Assembly (NCBI GenBank): GCA_002197995.1
Contig: NGZR01000001.1
Span: 12,791,501-12,855,500, forward strand
Direction: 5' to 3'
DNA: 64,000 bases
From: Gaeumannomyces sp. JS-464
Lineage: Eukaryota > Ascomycota > Sordariomycetes > Magnaporthales > Magnaporthaceae
Below are positions 1 through 10,899 of the stretch, one piece after another; positions within the stretch are counted from its first letter, which is position 1; each line of letters opens with the position of its first letter. The translations under genes were made by a program, and so were the position numbers. Under the pieces are notes generated by a model. The model searched no databases and was not told where the DNA came from. It saw only the letters and a list, made by a program, of their open reading frames with translations.

Positions 1-386
1 GCGCTGCTCGAGCTGCAGGGCGTCATCAACACGGGCGAGGAGGACGAGGGCGGCGGCGGCGGCTCGGCCTCGCCCCCGGCGCCGACCCGGGTCGGCCGCC
101 TCGACTTCCCCGAGTACGTGCCGGGCCGGTCCGAGGACGGCGGCGCCTGGATGAAGCGCGTGTACCTCTACGTCGGCCTCAACCAGCGCCTCACGGGCGA
201 GATCAAGAAGCTGCCCAGGCCCGTCGCCGTGATCCGCCGCAAGAGGGTGGCGTCGCGGGAGGAGGGGAGGGAGAAGAGGGCGGCGACGAGGCGGGAGGGG
301 ACGGCACGCTCGAGGTGGTCGAGATTGTCCGCTACAAGCTCCTATTCTCGCAGCGGCCCGAGCCGATTGGGGTCCCGGCTGTGTGA
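1..386 (+). CDS. ctf8: Ctf8, Ctf18-RFC clamp-loader subunit (5' partial, apparent frameshift)
   Basis: This is the C-terminal part of Ctf8, which with Dcc1 and Ctf18 forms the alternative clamp loader that loads PCNA for sister-chromatid cohesion in the nucleus. Frame 1 reads the family block WMKRVYLYVGLNQRLTGE followed by IKKLPRPVAVIRR. The conserved end LEVVEIVRYKLLFSQRPEP then appears two frames away and stops with TGA at 384-386. The switch falls in the purine-rich stretch at about 250-290, and one missing G there would restore a single frame. No plausible GT-AG intron fits the gap. The gene starts beyond the left edge. It converges on DPH1. The family call rests on these two blocks; whether the shift is real or a sequence error is not known. 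Confidence 0.82.
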   Translation, partial: AARAAGRHQHGRGGRGRRRRLGLAPGADPGRPPRLPRVRAGPVRGRRRLDEARVPLRRPQPAPHGRDQEAAQARRRDPPQEGGVAGGGEGEEGGDEAGGDGTLEVVEIVRYKLLFSQRPEPIGVPAV

Positions 387-695
387 GATTTCTTAGCCTT
401 TTTTCTTCTTCTTTGGTTCTTTATTCTTCCTGTATTTTGCTTTGGCTGGATATTTGAAGGAGGGCAGTTCGAGCATGAGCGAAAGGCACAAAGCGGGCCT
501 TCACAGGTGCGTGGATTCCGGTGGAGGAAAATCTCACTTGGGGTAATGGCGATTCCATTCTCCCCCCGCTTGACAGGGAACTGAGAGGCAGAGGAAGCAG
601 GGCACTTCACGCAACATAGAAGATATGGTGTCCAGAGTTTCTCTTCGTTTTTACTTGCTCTTTTTTATACCAGATGATATGATAGATACAACACA
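387..695. other. Convergent intergenic region, CTF8/DPH1 3' ends
   Basis: This is a 309-bp stretch between two converging stop codons. It has T-rich tracts just after the CTF8 stop (about 395-430) and near 645-665 that could serve 3' processing on either strand. I see no gene in it. Confidence 0.6.
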
Positions 696-2144
696 TCATG
701 CCGCCCCAATAGCGACGAGCGGCTTCGTCCTCCCCAATCCTTCCTTGCCGTAGTAGTCCATGGGATACGGCCCCGACCCCCAGTCCTCACGCTCGCCCAG
801 GGCGACGAGAGCTTCGTACGCCGTCAGGAGTGGGCGCGGGAACGCATAGCCCCAGTCGATGCTCAGGCGCGGGCACGCCACCTGGACCCAGCACTCGACG
901 TCAGCCATGGCGGCCAGCTTTCCCGGGAAGATCTCGCTGAGGCACAGGTTGACGCAGGGGACGCCTAGGGCGGCTAGGCGGCGCTCGATGAGGGCGAGGG
1001 CGTGCGGGTTCCCCTGGCGGCCCAGCGAGCCCAGGATCAGCCCCCACTTGCGCGCCTTTCTGGCGGCCGAGATGGCGGCGCGCCGCAGGTCCTGCATCTC
1101 GGCGTGGCCGTACTCCTCGCGCGTCAGGCGGCGCGAGTAGGGGTCGTAGCGGTAGGCCGGCACGTCCGGGTTGTGGATCATGATGCTCTCGAGGTGGAAG
1201 CGGCCGTCGCCGAGGTACAGGATCAGGTCGACCTTTTTGTCGGCGGCGGCGCGGGACAGGTCAGGAGAGGTGCAGCCTAGGATCTCGCCGCGCGATAGCG
1301 GCGCGATCTGGGGCACGAGCACGCTGAAGCCGGCCTTCTCGAGCGTAGACCTGACGCCGTGGATGGTGGCGTTAAACTGGATGGTGCCGACGAGGGCGAT
1401 GGTGCTCCCCACAGAAAAGTTGCGCTCAAGGGTGGCCAGCAGGTGCGAGGTGTCGATGCTGATGTCGACAAAGACGTATAGGGTCTTGATCTTGGTCACG
1501 TCGACGGGGATGAGGCAGCTGTGGGCGTAGTGCACCAGCAGGTCGCAGCCCAGGGCGCGAGCCGTGTAGTCGTCGATGCAGCAGGCGCCGTAGGTCACGT
1601 CTCCCATGATGAGGGTCTCGACTCCAGGACAGAACTGGGTCAGGATGTCCGAGATGGTGGTGGCGAACAGGAGCAGGCCCTCGGGCATCTGCAGAGCCAC
1701 GCGCTTGGCCCCCAGCGTCCGGATCCTGTGGATGGTCTTGTGGATCTCGAACGAGTAGTTGGCCGGCAGCAGCGCGATGGCCGCCTTGAGTTCGACATCT
1801 GCCAGTAGCTCGGGCGGCACTTGGTTGAGCAGCCGCGGTGCCCTCTTTGGCTGCGCGACTGTTGGAGGGAGGCCGTGTTAGACAGTGACTCTGCTGCCCA
1901 GCCAGGGATCCGCCAGCTTGCAGCTTGCTTGCTTGCCTTGAATCCGCCCACTCTGTGCGCTCCCTGCATCGCCAGAATCTGAAGCGGCATTTGACGTTTG
2001 TGCTGCAGCTGCTGCCGCCGTTCTCCTGCCGACAAATCTCTTCTTGGGCTGCTTGACCACCTGCCCTAGGGCGCTAGCCTGGGAGTAGCTCTGCTCGATG
2101 TCGGCGGCGATGCCAACATCTACCAGGGCGCGGTCGTCTTCCAT
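696..2144 (-). CDS. dph1: Dph1, diphthamide biosynthesis radical enzyme subunit
   Basis: This is the 2-(3-amino-3-carboxypropyl)histidine synthase subunit that works with Dph2 to start diphthamide formation on eEF2 in the cytosol. The protein of about 451 residues is read from two exons, 2144-1952 and 1858-696. Exon 1 holds [12 protein letters not shown]. Exon 2 opens with [20 protein letters not shown] and continues with the core [17 protein letters not shown]. The three cysteines expected to bind the 4Fe-4S cluster are seen in [20 protein letters not shown] and [12 protein letters not shown]. The start is the ATG at 2144 (MEDDRAL). The same frame is open further upstream to 2423, but that sequence does not look like the family. 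The intron has a CTAAC branch point and two in-frame donor choices (GT at 1951, GC at 1936). The gene is divergent from RPS6. Confidence 0.9.
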
Positions 2145-2878
2145 TTTCGAAGGCGGACCGCTCGGTACAAGCCAAGGCAGCCTCTTTTTGATGTCGTTCT
2201 CGAGTTCCCCAGATGCACGTGCAGGACGGGAATCAAGAGTGTGAGGACGAGTTGATAGAGACTTTCTAGGTGGCGTTGGAGCTCCTGCCCCACCCACCAG
2301 CGTCCGCGGGGCTGCTTTGAACAATTCGACTTTGCCTGACACGAAATGGGGTCTCCTGGAGATGCGCAACAGCTCTTCGCGGTGCCTCTTCGTAAAGTTC
2401 TTTTTACGGCTGTTGCTTTGCATGCCTGGTTATTTGAGCCAAATAATTAAGAAGGGCTATCCTTGCTTCCGTCGCCTCATCATGCCATTGTGAGCGTTGT
2501 TGTTCGGTTGCTGTCCTCAAGTTTCAGGGGCACTTTGCTTTGCGCCTTGGTGGAAATGGGCACCCAAACCAGCGGGCCAATCTGATTACATAAGTCGACA
2601 GGGGAACTCGAGGTGGGGAGTCCTGGGTGTCTGCCCACCACTCAGAGCAGAGACGTGCTCGACAAAACCCGCGGGCACGGACCACCACACCCATTTTCCC
2701 CTCGCATGCCCTAGGAGCCCACACAAAGCCAAATTTCCTGGCGACTGCTAGACTCGGCAACTTTTCTCATTTGTCCCCAGTCGAAAAATATCGCCGGAAC
2801 TTCATCACCGACGACCACCCGCCCAAAGACCTCAATCGCACCCTCCAGTAGGCCGATTGACGAGGAAACGTTGCCAAG
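2145..2878. promoter_or_regulatory. Divergent promoter region, DPH1 / RPS6
   Basis: This 734-bp head-to-head interval separates two translation-related genes. The RPS6 5' leader ends in a purine-rich GCCAAG just before its ATG. A reading frame continuous with DPH1 extends to 2423 but has no family similarity I can see. No sharp TATA box is visible near either start. Confidence 0.5.
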
Positions 2879-4261
2879 ATGAAGTTGAACATCAGCAACC
2901 CGAGCACCGGAGCTCAGAAGCTCATCGAGGTCGAGGATGAGCGCAAGCTGAGGGTCTTCATGGAGAAGCGCGTACGTTGTCCCTCGACGAGACCAACCGA
3001 CCGACCGACCTGCTCTTAGCCAGCCGCCAGCCCTCCATCGCCGCTAGCATACCCGATGCTATCTTTATTTATCGGATATCAGGCCCGGGTGGCTTGGATG
3101 GGCAGTTGGTTGGCTGCTGGCTGCCCGCTGGTTCGGGATGGAGAATGGTCGACTTGCAGCGCTTCTGGTCAACGCCTGCTTCCGCTGCACGGCCGAGGAG
3201 CTGGGGGAAGATTGCAGAAGCTAACCCGAATCTCTTCCTTTCTGCAGATGGGCCAGGAGGTCTCCGCCGAGGCCCTTGGTGATGAGTGGAAGGGCTACAT
3301 CTTCAAGATCACTGGTGGCAACGACAAGCAGGGTTTCCCCATGAAGCAGGGTGTCCTGCTGCCCAACCGTGTCCGCCTCCTGCTGTCTGATGGCCACTCG
3401 TGCTACCGCGCCCGCCGCACTGGTGAGCGCAAGCGCAAGTCGGTCCGCGGCTGCATCGTCGGCATGGACCTGTCCGTCCTGGCTCTGTCCATCGCCAAGC
3501 GTGGCGAGCAGGACATCCCCGGCCTCACCGACGTCGTCCACCCCAAGCGCCTCGGCCCCAAGCGTGCCACCAAGATCCGCAAGTTCTTCGACCTCAGCAA
3601 GGAAGACGATGTACGTGTTTGCTGCTTATGCTGCTGTCCCCGTCTTCGCCTGCTCGTCGAGCCCGCCCGCCCGTTCGGCTGAACGCGGTGTGGTGGTCCT
3701 CGACGAGTAGAGTCTGAGTATAAAACCGTCTCCTCTTCTCCGCCTTTCGCCGTCCCACCCCTCCGCCGCTGCGGACCGAGACTGGAGAACGGAATGGGGA
3801 GTTCAAGCAGGAGGCTGGTTACGCCGGACCAACGACGAGACATGACCTGTCTGGGAAAACAAACACCATGAGAGAGACTAATGCGGGATACGTTTTCGTT
3901 CCTTTCCCACAACAGGTGCGGAAGTACGTCATCCGCCGCGAGGTCCAGCCCAAGGGCGAGGGTAAGAAGCCTTACACCAAGGCCCCCAAGATCCAGCGCC
4001 TGGTCACCCCCCAGCGCCTGCAGCACAAGCGCCACCGCATCGCACTCAAGAAGCGCCAGTCCGAGAAGGTCAAGGACGCTGCCGTACGTGTACCCTCTCC
4101 CTGAACATGCATCCGGCCAGCACATCCGCAGTCTGCTAACTCGAAGGGATGCTTCGCGGCTACAGAACGAGTACGCCCAGATCCTCGCCAAGCGTGTGGC
4201 CGAGGCCAAGGCCGTCAAGTCGGAGGCTCGCAAGCGGAGGGCCAGCTCCATGCGCAAGTAA
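2879..4261 (+). CDS. rps6: 40S ribosomal protein S6 (eS6)
   Basis: This is a structural protein of the small ribosomal subunit. Four exons are clear: 2879-2971, 3248-3610, 3916-4083 and 4166-4261, all in phase 0, giving 239 residues, the usual length. Donors are GTACGT at introns 1-3. Recognisable blocks are [74 protein letters not shown] and [18 protein letters not shown]. The tail [10 protein letters not shown] carries the RRASS serines that are phosphorylated in fungal S6. Introns 1 and 2 (276 and 305 bp) are long for this window, as is common in ribosomal protein genes. A long minus-strand frame over exons 2-4 is only a codon-bias shadow. Confidence 0.97.
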
Positions 4262-5090
4262 GCATGTGTTGGCGGCGTTTTTGTGGTCTTATGAATAGGA
4301 ACCGGGTTCGCGTGTTTGCATTTCTGGGAAAAGAAAAACAATCGGCTCAAGGTGCAGGAATGGTATGGCGACATTTTCGGCTTGCTTGCCCATGGGCATC
4401 CTTTAGGCTTTTGTTATCACGTCATGGGATATAGCGTGGGAGATGGTTCATGCCTCTCACGTTTTCATGCTTGCATTTGGAAGGCGATAATTCTTTGCGG
4501 CCCGGTCCGATTCGTTCATGTGACTGCACTTTGCGCTGTGACGTGATGGCCTACTGAGATATCCAAGGCAGGCGCCCTTGGTGTCATTGGGCCGTTTATC
4601 CACTAAGGAACCCGTCTCGGGAGAATGGCGGGAGTCAGCTAGCTGGATATTTTGTGTTGGAGACTCTCGGTCTATGTGAAGAAAAAAAAAAAATCGTCTC
4701 CTTGGTGGCCTAAAGGCCCTTCTGGGGCGGTGGTTATGGAGTGACACAAGGTGCTAAAAAAACAAACAAAAAAACGGGGTTCAAAGAAAGGACGTAGAGC
4801 AAAGGGAGCATTATAGAAAACAAGTGACAGTGAGGAGAGGGAACGAGAAAACAAGACAGGCTGGCTTCACGTTCCCAAACAAGCAGATTGCATATTTCAA
4901 TCTCTTTTTTGCATATCCTTTTCATGTCCGTTTTGGACGCTTCCTCTTTTTCCTGATGCTTTCTTTTTCTTTCCGTCATCAAAAAAAAAAAAAAAAAGCG
5001 CACGAACCCCCTTAGTCCTCTCTGGTATGTGAATGCGATATCGAAAAACGGAAGAAAACGCCAATCCCTTTCCTGTCTTGTGCATATTAT

Positions 5091-5094
<4 letters not shown>

Positions 5095-5124
<30 letters not shown>
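5095..5124 (+). repeat. Poly-A tract (30 A)
   Basis: This is an uninterrupted run of 30 adenines in the RPS6/GYP5 intergenic region, 33 bp before a long G run. Confidence 0.9.
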
Positions 5125-5126
<2 letters not shown>

Positions 5127-5157
5127 AAAGGAAAAGTGAATAGAATGGAAACAAGAT

Positions 5158-5177
5158 GGGGGGGGGGGGGGGGGGGG
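5158..5177 (+). repeat. Poly-G tract (20 G)
   Basis: This is an uninterrupted run of 20 guanines close to a 30-A run. Such runs are prone to length error and could form a G-quadruplex on the plus strand. Confidence 0.9.
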
Positions 5178-5359
5178 ATGCAAGACATGGCGTGAATTCG
5201 AAACAGGGTAGCGACAAAGAACAAAGGGAAGGAGCAACGGGAAGAACGATGAATGCTGGTTTTTTTGTTTTCCTTGAAGGGTTAACTCATCATCTGTGAA
5301 CATGATTAAAAACGCGGCCGTAAGACACCCCTGAGGGCAGTCGTCAAAGTCATCCATCA

Positions 5360-8300
5360 TCAAGCAAATTGTCTCTTTAGGTCAGTCCACCTCCTAGTGA
5401 GGGTTTCGTGCTGGGAATTGATCTTTACAAAAGAAAGCTAGTCAGTATGGTTATGGTTATGGTTTTCATAGTGCAAAAGTGTGGATGGTGACGGGAGGGA
5501 CACAATAGGGTAGGGGAGACTCAGTTCTTACCTCGGCATACTCCATCTTGGTCTTGACCAGCTGCTCCTCTAGATCCGCCATCTCGCGCTCAACCCTCCT
5601 GTTCCCTTGGCTACCTTCTCGTTGCGCTCGAGCAGGCCCGCGCGCTCCTCCTGCCAAGCCTTTCGAGCTCGGCCGGCTGGTCCTGGAGTAGTTCGCGCAG
5701 AGTCTTGACCTGCTCGCGCAGCGACTCTGTCTCGTCCCGGAGCTCCTGGTTTTCCACCTTGAGGTGTACCAGCTGCGTCGCCAGGGTCGTCTGCTCCTTG
5801 TCGTTGGCCTGGAGCTGCTCCTCGAGCTTGCGGATCTTGATCGTGGCCGCGTGGTTGGATCCCTTGAGCTCTTCAATCTCGGCGTCGCGCCGGGTGATCT
5901 CGGCCTCGCGCGCCTTCTCGGCCGCCGTCTTCTCCTCCCACTCCTGCGTGTACAGCGCTAGCATCTCGGGAGTGATGCGCACGTCGCACGCGTCCCGCAC
6001 CATCTGGTCTGCCCGGTACACCTCTTTGTCGATACTAGCCGACGAAGAGCCGAAGAATCCGCTCTCAAGCAGGCCGCCCGCGGTCGGTGCCGCGTCAATG
6101 TAGACGTCAAACAGCCGATCCCGCAGGAAGACGGTCAGGGCCGAAATGTCGGGGATCTGGAGCAGCGCCGCAGCATTCTTCTGCATCAGCACCACGCTGA
6201 ACTTGAGAATGGCCGACAGGCCTTCGGACAGGATGAGGTCGTAGATGCGTAGCACGAGCTGCAGTGGAAACTTGTACGCGAACAGCGTCAGGAACCACTG
6301 GGTGGCGTAAAGGTGCGACGAGATGCCCTTGCGGTGCAGGTGGCAGTAGAGCGCCGGTTCCAGGTCCTCGATCAGCCGCTCAAACTGATATAGATGTTTG
6401 TGTAACCCGGGCATGTCGTGAATGAAGAGGTCACGCAGCTTGTAGTGGTTCATAAGTCGGACCAGCAGGCAAAAAGCCTCCTCCTCGGGCATGTTGAAGA
6501 GCAGCGGCATCACCAGGAAGTTCATCCCTTGGGCATACCCGACCGCCTCGTCGAAGAGCGCGTACGCCTTACACACACCGAAAAGCGCCTCCTGGAGGCC
6601 CTGTGAGGCGGCAAACTTGGAGAAGCTGGTGCGCATGCCGAGATCTTTGCGGATCACCTTCTCCAGCTTCTGGAGCGCTGCCTTCTCGTCCTTCTCCCTC
6701 TTTTTCCGGTCTGCCAGTGCGATGGCCTGGTTCTTGGCGGCCACAGCAGCGGCCGCAGCGGCCGCCTCGGCATCTTTGATGGAATTGCTGCCGGTGCTCT
6801 CGCCGTCCGAGTGGACCGACGAGGCGGACGAGGCCGTCTCTCCGCGTTGCTTAATGCTGAGGTTGCTGTTGCTCGACGTCCCGAGGGAGCTGGTGCTGTG
6901 GCGATCCTTCTCTTTGTCGGTTCCCCGGGCCACAAGTTCGCGGTAAACGAGCTCGAGGCCTTCGTTTTTGCTCTGCGCGAGAACCTGCCACACCACACCT
7001 CGGATGACGTTGGGGATGCCGACCGCGATGGCCTTGTTGAGCTCCTCGGAGCTCGTCCGGGCCACGGCCGCGGGGCCCTCGTACACCACTGATTGCCACA
7101 GGTCCCAGTCTACGGGCGCTCCGCCGGCGATCGCCGATGGCCCAGCATCTACCCCAGATACAGTGCCTGGTGCCAGACCCGGGTTCGGACTTTGGGCAGG
7201 GGAGAAGACGGGGGTTGCATGCTGTTATCGACGCCATCGGCCCCTGCGCCGCCCGGTGTGGTGGCCGCCGGGCTAAGCGCGTTGGCGGTGGACTTGACGG
7301 TTGTAGCCGGGCTCTCGCCCTCGTCTTCCTCAGGCAGCGAAGTGATGCCGGCTTCCTCGCGCATGCGCACCAGTTTGAAGCGGTCCTTTAGGCTATTTCT
7401 TGCGCCGCCTTTCTCCTCGTCCAGTCTACCTAGCGTCATCTCGGGATTGCTCGTGAGAGTGGCGACGGAGCTGGCCGTGTTCCTGCGCGGAGACGGCACG
7501 GGTGGGGACGCTGAGGCGTCCTTGTCCTTGGATGTGTTCCTCGACAGCCAAGAGAAAGGGCTCGTGAGCTTCCGGCTTATAGGCTCCGGGGCCGGAGGGA
7601 CCATGACGGGGGACGGGACGTGGCTGGGGCCGGTGGTGGCGGTGGGCCCAGTCTTTGTGGGGGACTCGGTGGCCGGAGGGACCAAGGCATGGCAGGGAGG
7701 GCATGTGTGACGCTGCTCAACGACAATGTCTTGGGGGCTGCACGCTCGGTCGGGCTGGGCGTCCTCTCGCTACCCTCTCGGGGACCTGACAATAAGGGGC
7801 GTAAGCGGGGGCTCGAAGGGAGAAGGAGGAGGAGGAGGAGGAGGAGAGAGGAGGAGGAGGAGGAGGAGGAGGGGCACAAAATGGCCTGGATGGCGTACCG
7901 TCGGCCGCGGGTGCGTCCTCGTGGAGGTTGACATTGTCCAAAGCTCCGTTGGACGTCTCGGATAGGCGGTTGGCGGCGGCGCCCGGGGGGACTCGGGCCT
8001 GTCGTTGGTGTTGTTTTCCGAGTCCTTGGGCGGGACGGCAGGCTGGTCTGGGGCCTGGGCCTTGGTCTCGGGCTCGTCTTGCTGCTTTGGCTTCGTGACG
8101 GGGGTGGTGTCGGAGGTGGGCGAGGTGATGTCCTGCCCCTTGGCCGTCTTCTTCTCTTTGATCTTCTGGAATGCTGCTGCCAGCTCCGACTGCTGGCTCT
8201 CAGGTCGCGGGACAGAGGGCTTTCTCTTGGTTAGTGAGCGAACCGAGGCGGTATCGGGCGCGTCCTCGAAGGTGTCCTGTCGAGAAGGCATGGTCGGCGT

Positions 8301-8658
8301 GGGTTAGCAAAGGCGAGATGTAGCGTATCGGTATGGTGCTGCTAGAATGCAGTCATGTGCGGCAGCCTGCCGGGGTCATGGTGCTGCTCCGATGGTCTAG
8401 AGGGAGAGCAGCGGAGGCTAGAGCTGCGGCGCCCGCGCGGTTTGAGGGGAGGCTGAGGCGAGGTTGCAGGCGCCGAGGGGAAAGGAAAGGGCGGCCAGTC
8501 CATGCACCGACTCGAACAAGGTTTTGGTGTGCTGAGGTAAAGAAGCCGAAGATTGGCCCGGAAAATAAAGGTGCATACCTCTCTTCCGAGTCACTTGAGG
8601 GCGGCGTCACTTCCGACTGGGCGGCGTTGGCTGCTGGCTTTTCTACTTCGGCCGACAT
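5360..8658 (-). CDS. gyp5: Gyp5-type TBC RabGAP (multi-exon, several frameshifts)
   Basis: This is a GTPase-activating protein for Ypt/Rab GTPases in ER-Golgi and exocytic traffic. The TBC domain is intact in 7089-5611: EELNKAIAVGIPNVIRGVVW, the arginine-finger block VIRKDLGMRTSFSKF, the glutamine-finger block VGYAQGMNFLV and TQWFLTLFAYKFPLQLVL. A long C-terminal coiled coil follows. The last exon (5422-5360) encodes INSQHETLTRRWTDLKRQFA. Introns I can support are 5531-5423 and 7898-7730 (phase 1, holding the GGA repeat). The N-terminal exon from ATG 8658 to 8579 and exon 2 from 8276 fit GT-AG signals but their phases disagree by one base. Apparent single-base losses occur near 7985-7990, 7210-7214, 5650 and 5603. 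Corrected, all parts join into one disordered-TBC-coiled-coil protein. The C-terminal frame resumes as NRRVEREMADLEEQLVKTK. Confidence 0.85.
7821..7874 (+). repeat. (GGA)n triplet repeat inside a GYP5 intron
   Basis: This is a run of GGA/GAG triplets on the plus strand. On the coding strand it is a TCC pyrimidine tract within the 169-bp intron of GYP5. Confidence 0.85.
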
Positions 8659-10899
8659 GGTTGCTGGCTGGAATGTGTTCTCTCCTTCAATGTGCTCTCT
8701 ATCTTGGGCCTGTCTCAGCCGTCTCGCCGCGGTGGCTGGGCGTGCTGCAGCAGAGGAGCGTGGCCGAATGCAGGGCTAGCCGTAACCGCCAAGGCAAGGG
8801 GGTGCTGCTGGCGGCTATCGCTGGTGGTCGATTTTGCCCGTCGTCGACAGCATGGACGGGGTGGGCGTAGGGACGGGAGGTGCAGCAGGCCAGGTCGTGC
8901 CACTGTGTTATCGATTCGGCAGGCAGGTGCTGTGTGTAGGTTGTCGGTCCCGTCGTCAGGGTCCCTCTCTCTCTCAGTTGAGGCAGGATGTTGGATGCCG
9001 ATATGGAGGCGAGAGGGCTGGACAGCTGCACTGCATGAGCAGACACCTCTTTACGGCAGCAGCAGGGAGCAGTGGCGGGCAGCACGTCTGTGGCGGATCC
9101 GGCTCGTTTCCCAAGTGCCCTGTTGGCTTATATTCAGGACGGCACTAGCGCGGGCGGGCTGCCGTTAGGGTCGTGCAAGCGCTGCAGTGTGGCTGCCTCT
9201 GCTGCGCTGCGCGCTGTGCCGTGCCCGCCCGCTGTGCTGTGCCGATCAAATCAATCAATCCGGGACCCGGTAAATTTGTGGGACGCGCCAGGGACGGCGC
9301 GAGCATTGCCAATTTTTCGAACCTCCAATGCACTACCTCTGTGCACGACACATTGGATAGAATGCCAAAGCTAAAGGCCCTCGGCCCACTCGGGACATCA
9401 CAGGCACGCACACTCAAACAACATCAAAACTCCATCCCACCATTGCTTGTGCCTTGATCGCGCAGCAGCCATCATTCGCCGGGAATGGAACATTGTTGCT
9501 GTCGTGGTCTCGGTCATCCCACGTCATGGCCTGGCCTGGCCTTTCTTGCTGGGCTGGAGGGCGTCTTGCGTGCCTCGCACTGAGTTTGCATTGTGAGGTG
9601 GGGAGGCCGTCAATGTCCCTCGACAGCGAATGTGGCTGGAGTCTAGGCCTCCCAGTCAATCCAATCATCACTGCTGTGAACAATCTTTTCGGCCCCTTCA
9701 CCTATGCACTACATTTCAGCTGTTTCTTGCCCATTGAAACTATTTGACAAGATGCAAAAAAAAAGACGTCTAGGGTCCCTCGTGGGCCATGGAATTAGGC
9801 CAACAAACGAAACGAAAAACGTCAACCGACCTCTAGGTACCTATTCTAGTGACCCCGCCTACTGTACCAAGGGACGCTTCGCAGAAGTGGGGAGACGAAC
9901 AATCGCGGACAGTTTTCCCCCGACCGTAGAGCCTGCCATCATGGCCCACTGCTAATGTGAGCATCAGGGCAGTCGACCCAAGCGACCCGGCGGCTGGCCG
10001 TTTGAGCTTGCGCACCCAAGCCCGCGTCCCGAGGAGGCCAGGCCCTGCGTCACCTTCGTCTGCTTGAGCACCAAAATCCCTGCAGCCAAATGACGGCTTG
10101 GCCTTGCCACGGACCAACTAATTTGCTGCCCTGCCTCCCCCTTGGACCCCTTTTCCCAGGCGGGGCTCACGCTACACCGCTCCAATGGCCTCCCGACCGT
10201 GGCTGTGGCTCTTTCTCCACACAGCAGGAAAAAGGGGTTGGCCGGGAGCCTTATTGCATTAGATTGCCGACCAAGACATCACAGGCTCTCGAGAAGCAAT
10301 GACATATTATGGGCTGTTCTAAATACTAAAACACTACACCCAGAAGCCACTTCTTTGTTTTCTTCTTGCCGCCTCAAGGACGAGACGCGGTCTGCACTCC
10401 GCGTCTCACCAGAGATCCAGCAAGCGTCAAGCTAATGGTATGTTCATGATCATCAAAGATCGTCGCCCCAAGAAGGAAGGGGTGTCCACCTCCGCAAGTC
10501 GAGGCCTCGCTCCCCCCATCTGCCCACGAGGGAGAAGAGGTCGACAGCCATTAGAGACTGTAGATATGTCCTAGGGGAGGAAGAAAGAAGTGGACATGTC
10601 GCGAAAAAAAAGAACCATCATCTCCCTGCCCGAGACCGAGGCCACATCGACGGTGAGATGGTAAGAAAGAGTAAGGAGCAGGAAAAGAGAAGAAATAAAA
10701 ACAAAAGATGAAGAGGGTCGTAAAAGGTGGTCGGAAACAACAATGGGTAGAAATAAGCTCACAACCTCCTGACGCCTGAGAAAATGCCAGCCGTTTCCTT
10801 GTATGTTCCGGCTCCTCCCAAAAAAAAAAATCATTGAAATTTTCTGTCAAACGCAGCCCCTGCGTCTGCTGGTCATCCATGAGTGCTGCATCCATCCAT
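8659..10899. other. Intergenic region, GYP5 5' side / TOM1 3' side
   Basis: This is 2.2 kb upstream of GYP5 and downstream of TOM1. Several open frames of 60-130 codons on both strands overlap one another and match nothing I know. Codon use is irregular and no splice-linked frame emerges. It probably holds the GYP5 promoter and 5' leader and the TOM1 3' UTR. I see no RNA gene. Confidence 0.5.

Larger units (their letters stand above)
4262..5359. other. Convergent intergenic region with homopolymers, RPS6 / GYP5
   Basis: About 1.1 kb lies between two converging genes. It is unusually rich in A runs (near 4681, 4983 and 5095) and has one long G run. I see no coding signal; the short frames here read as poly-F or poly-K. 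Confidence 0.6.

Noticed and set aside
3403..4374. A 323-codon minus-strand frame over RPS6
   Set aside because: It is antisense to four verified RPS6 exons and crosses two introns; its content is a codon-bias shadow.
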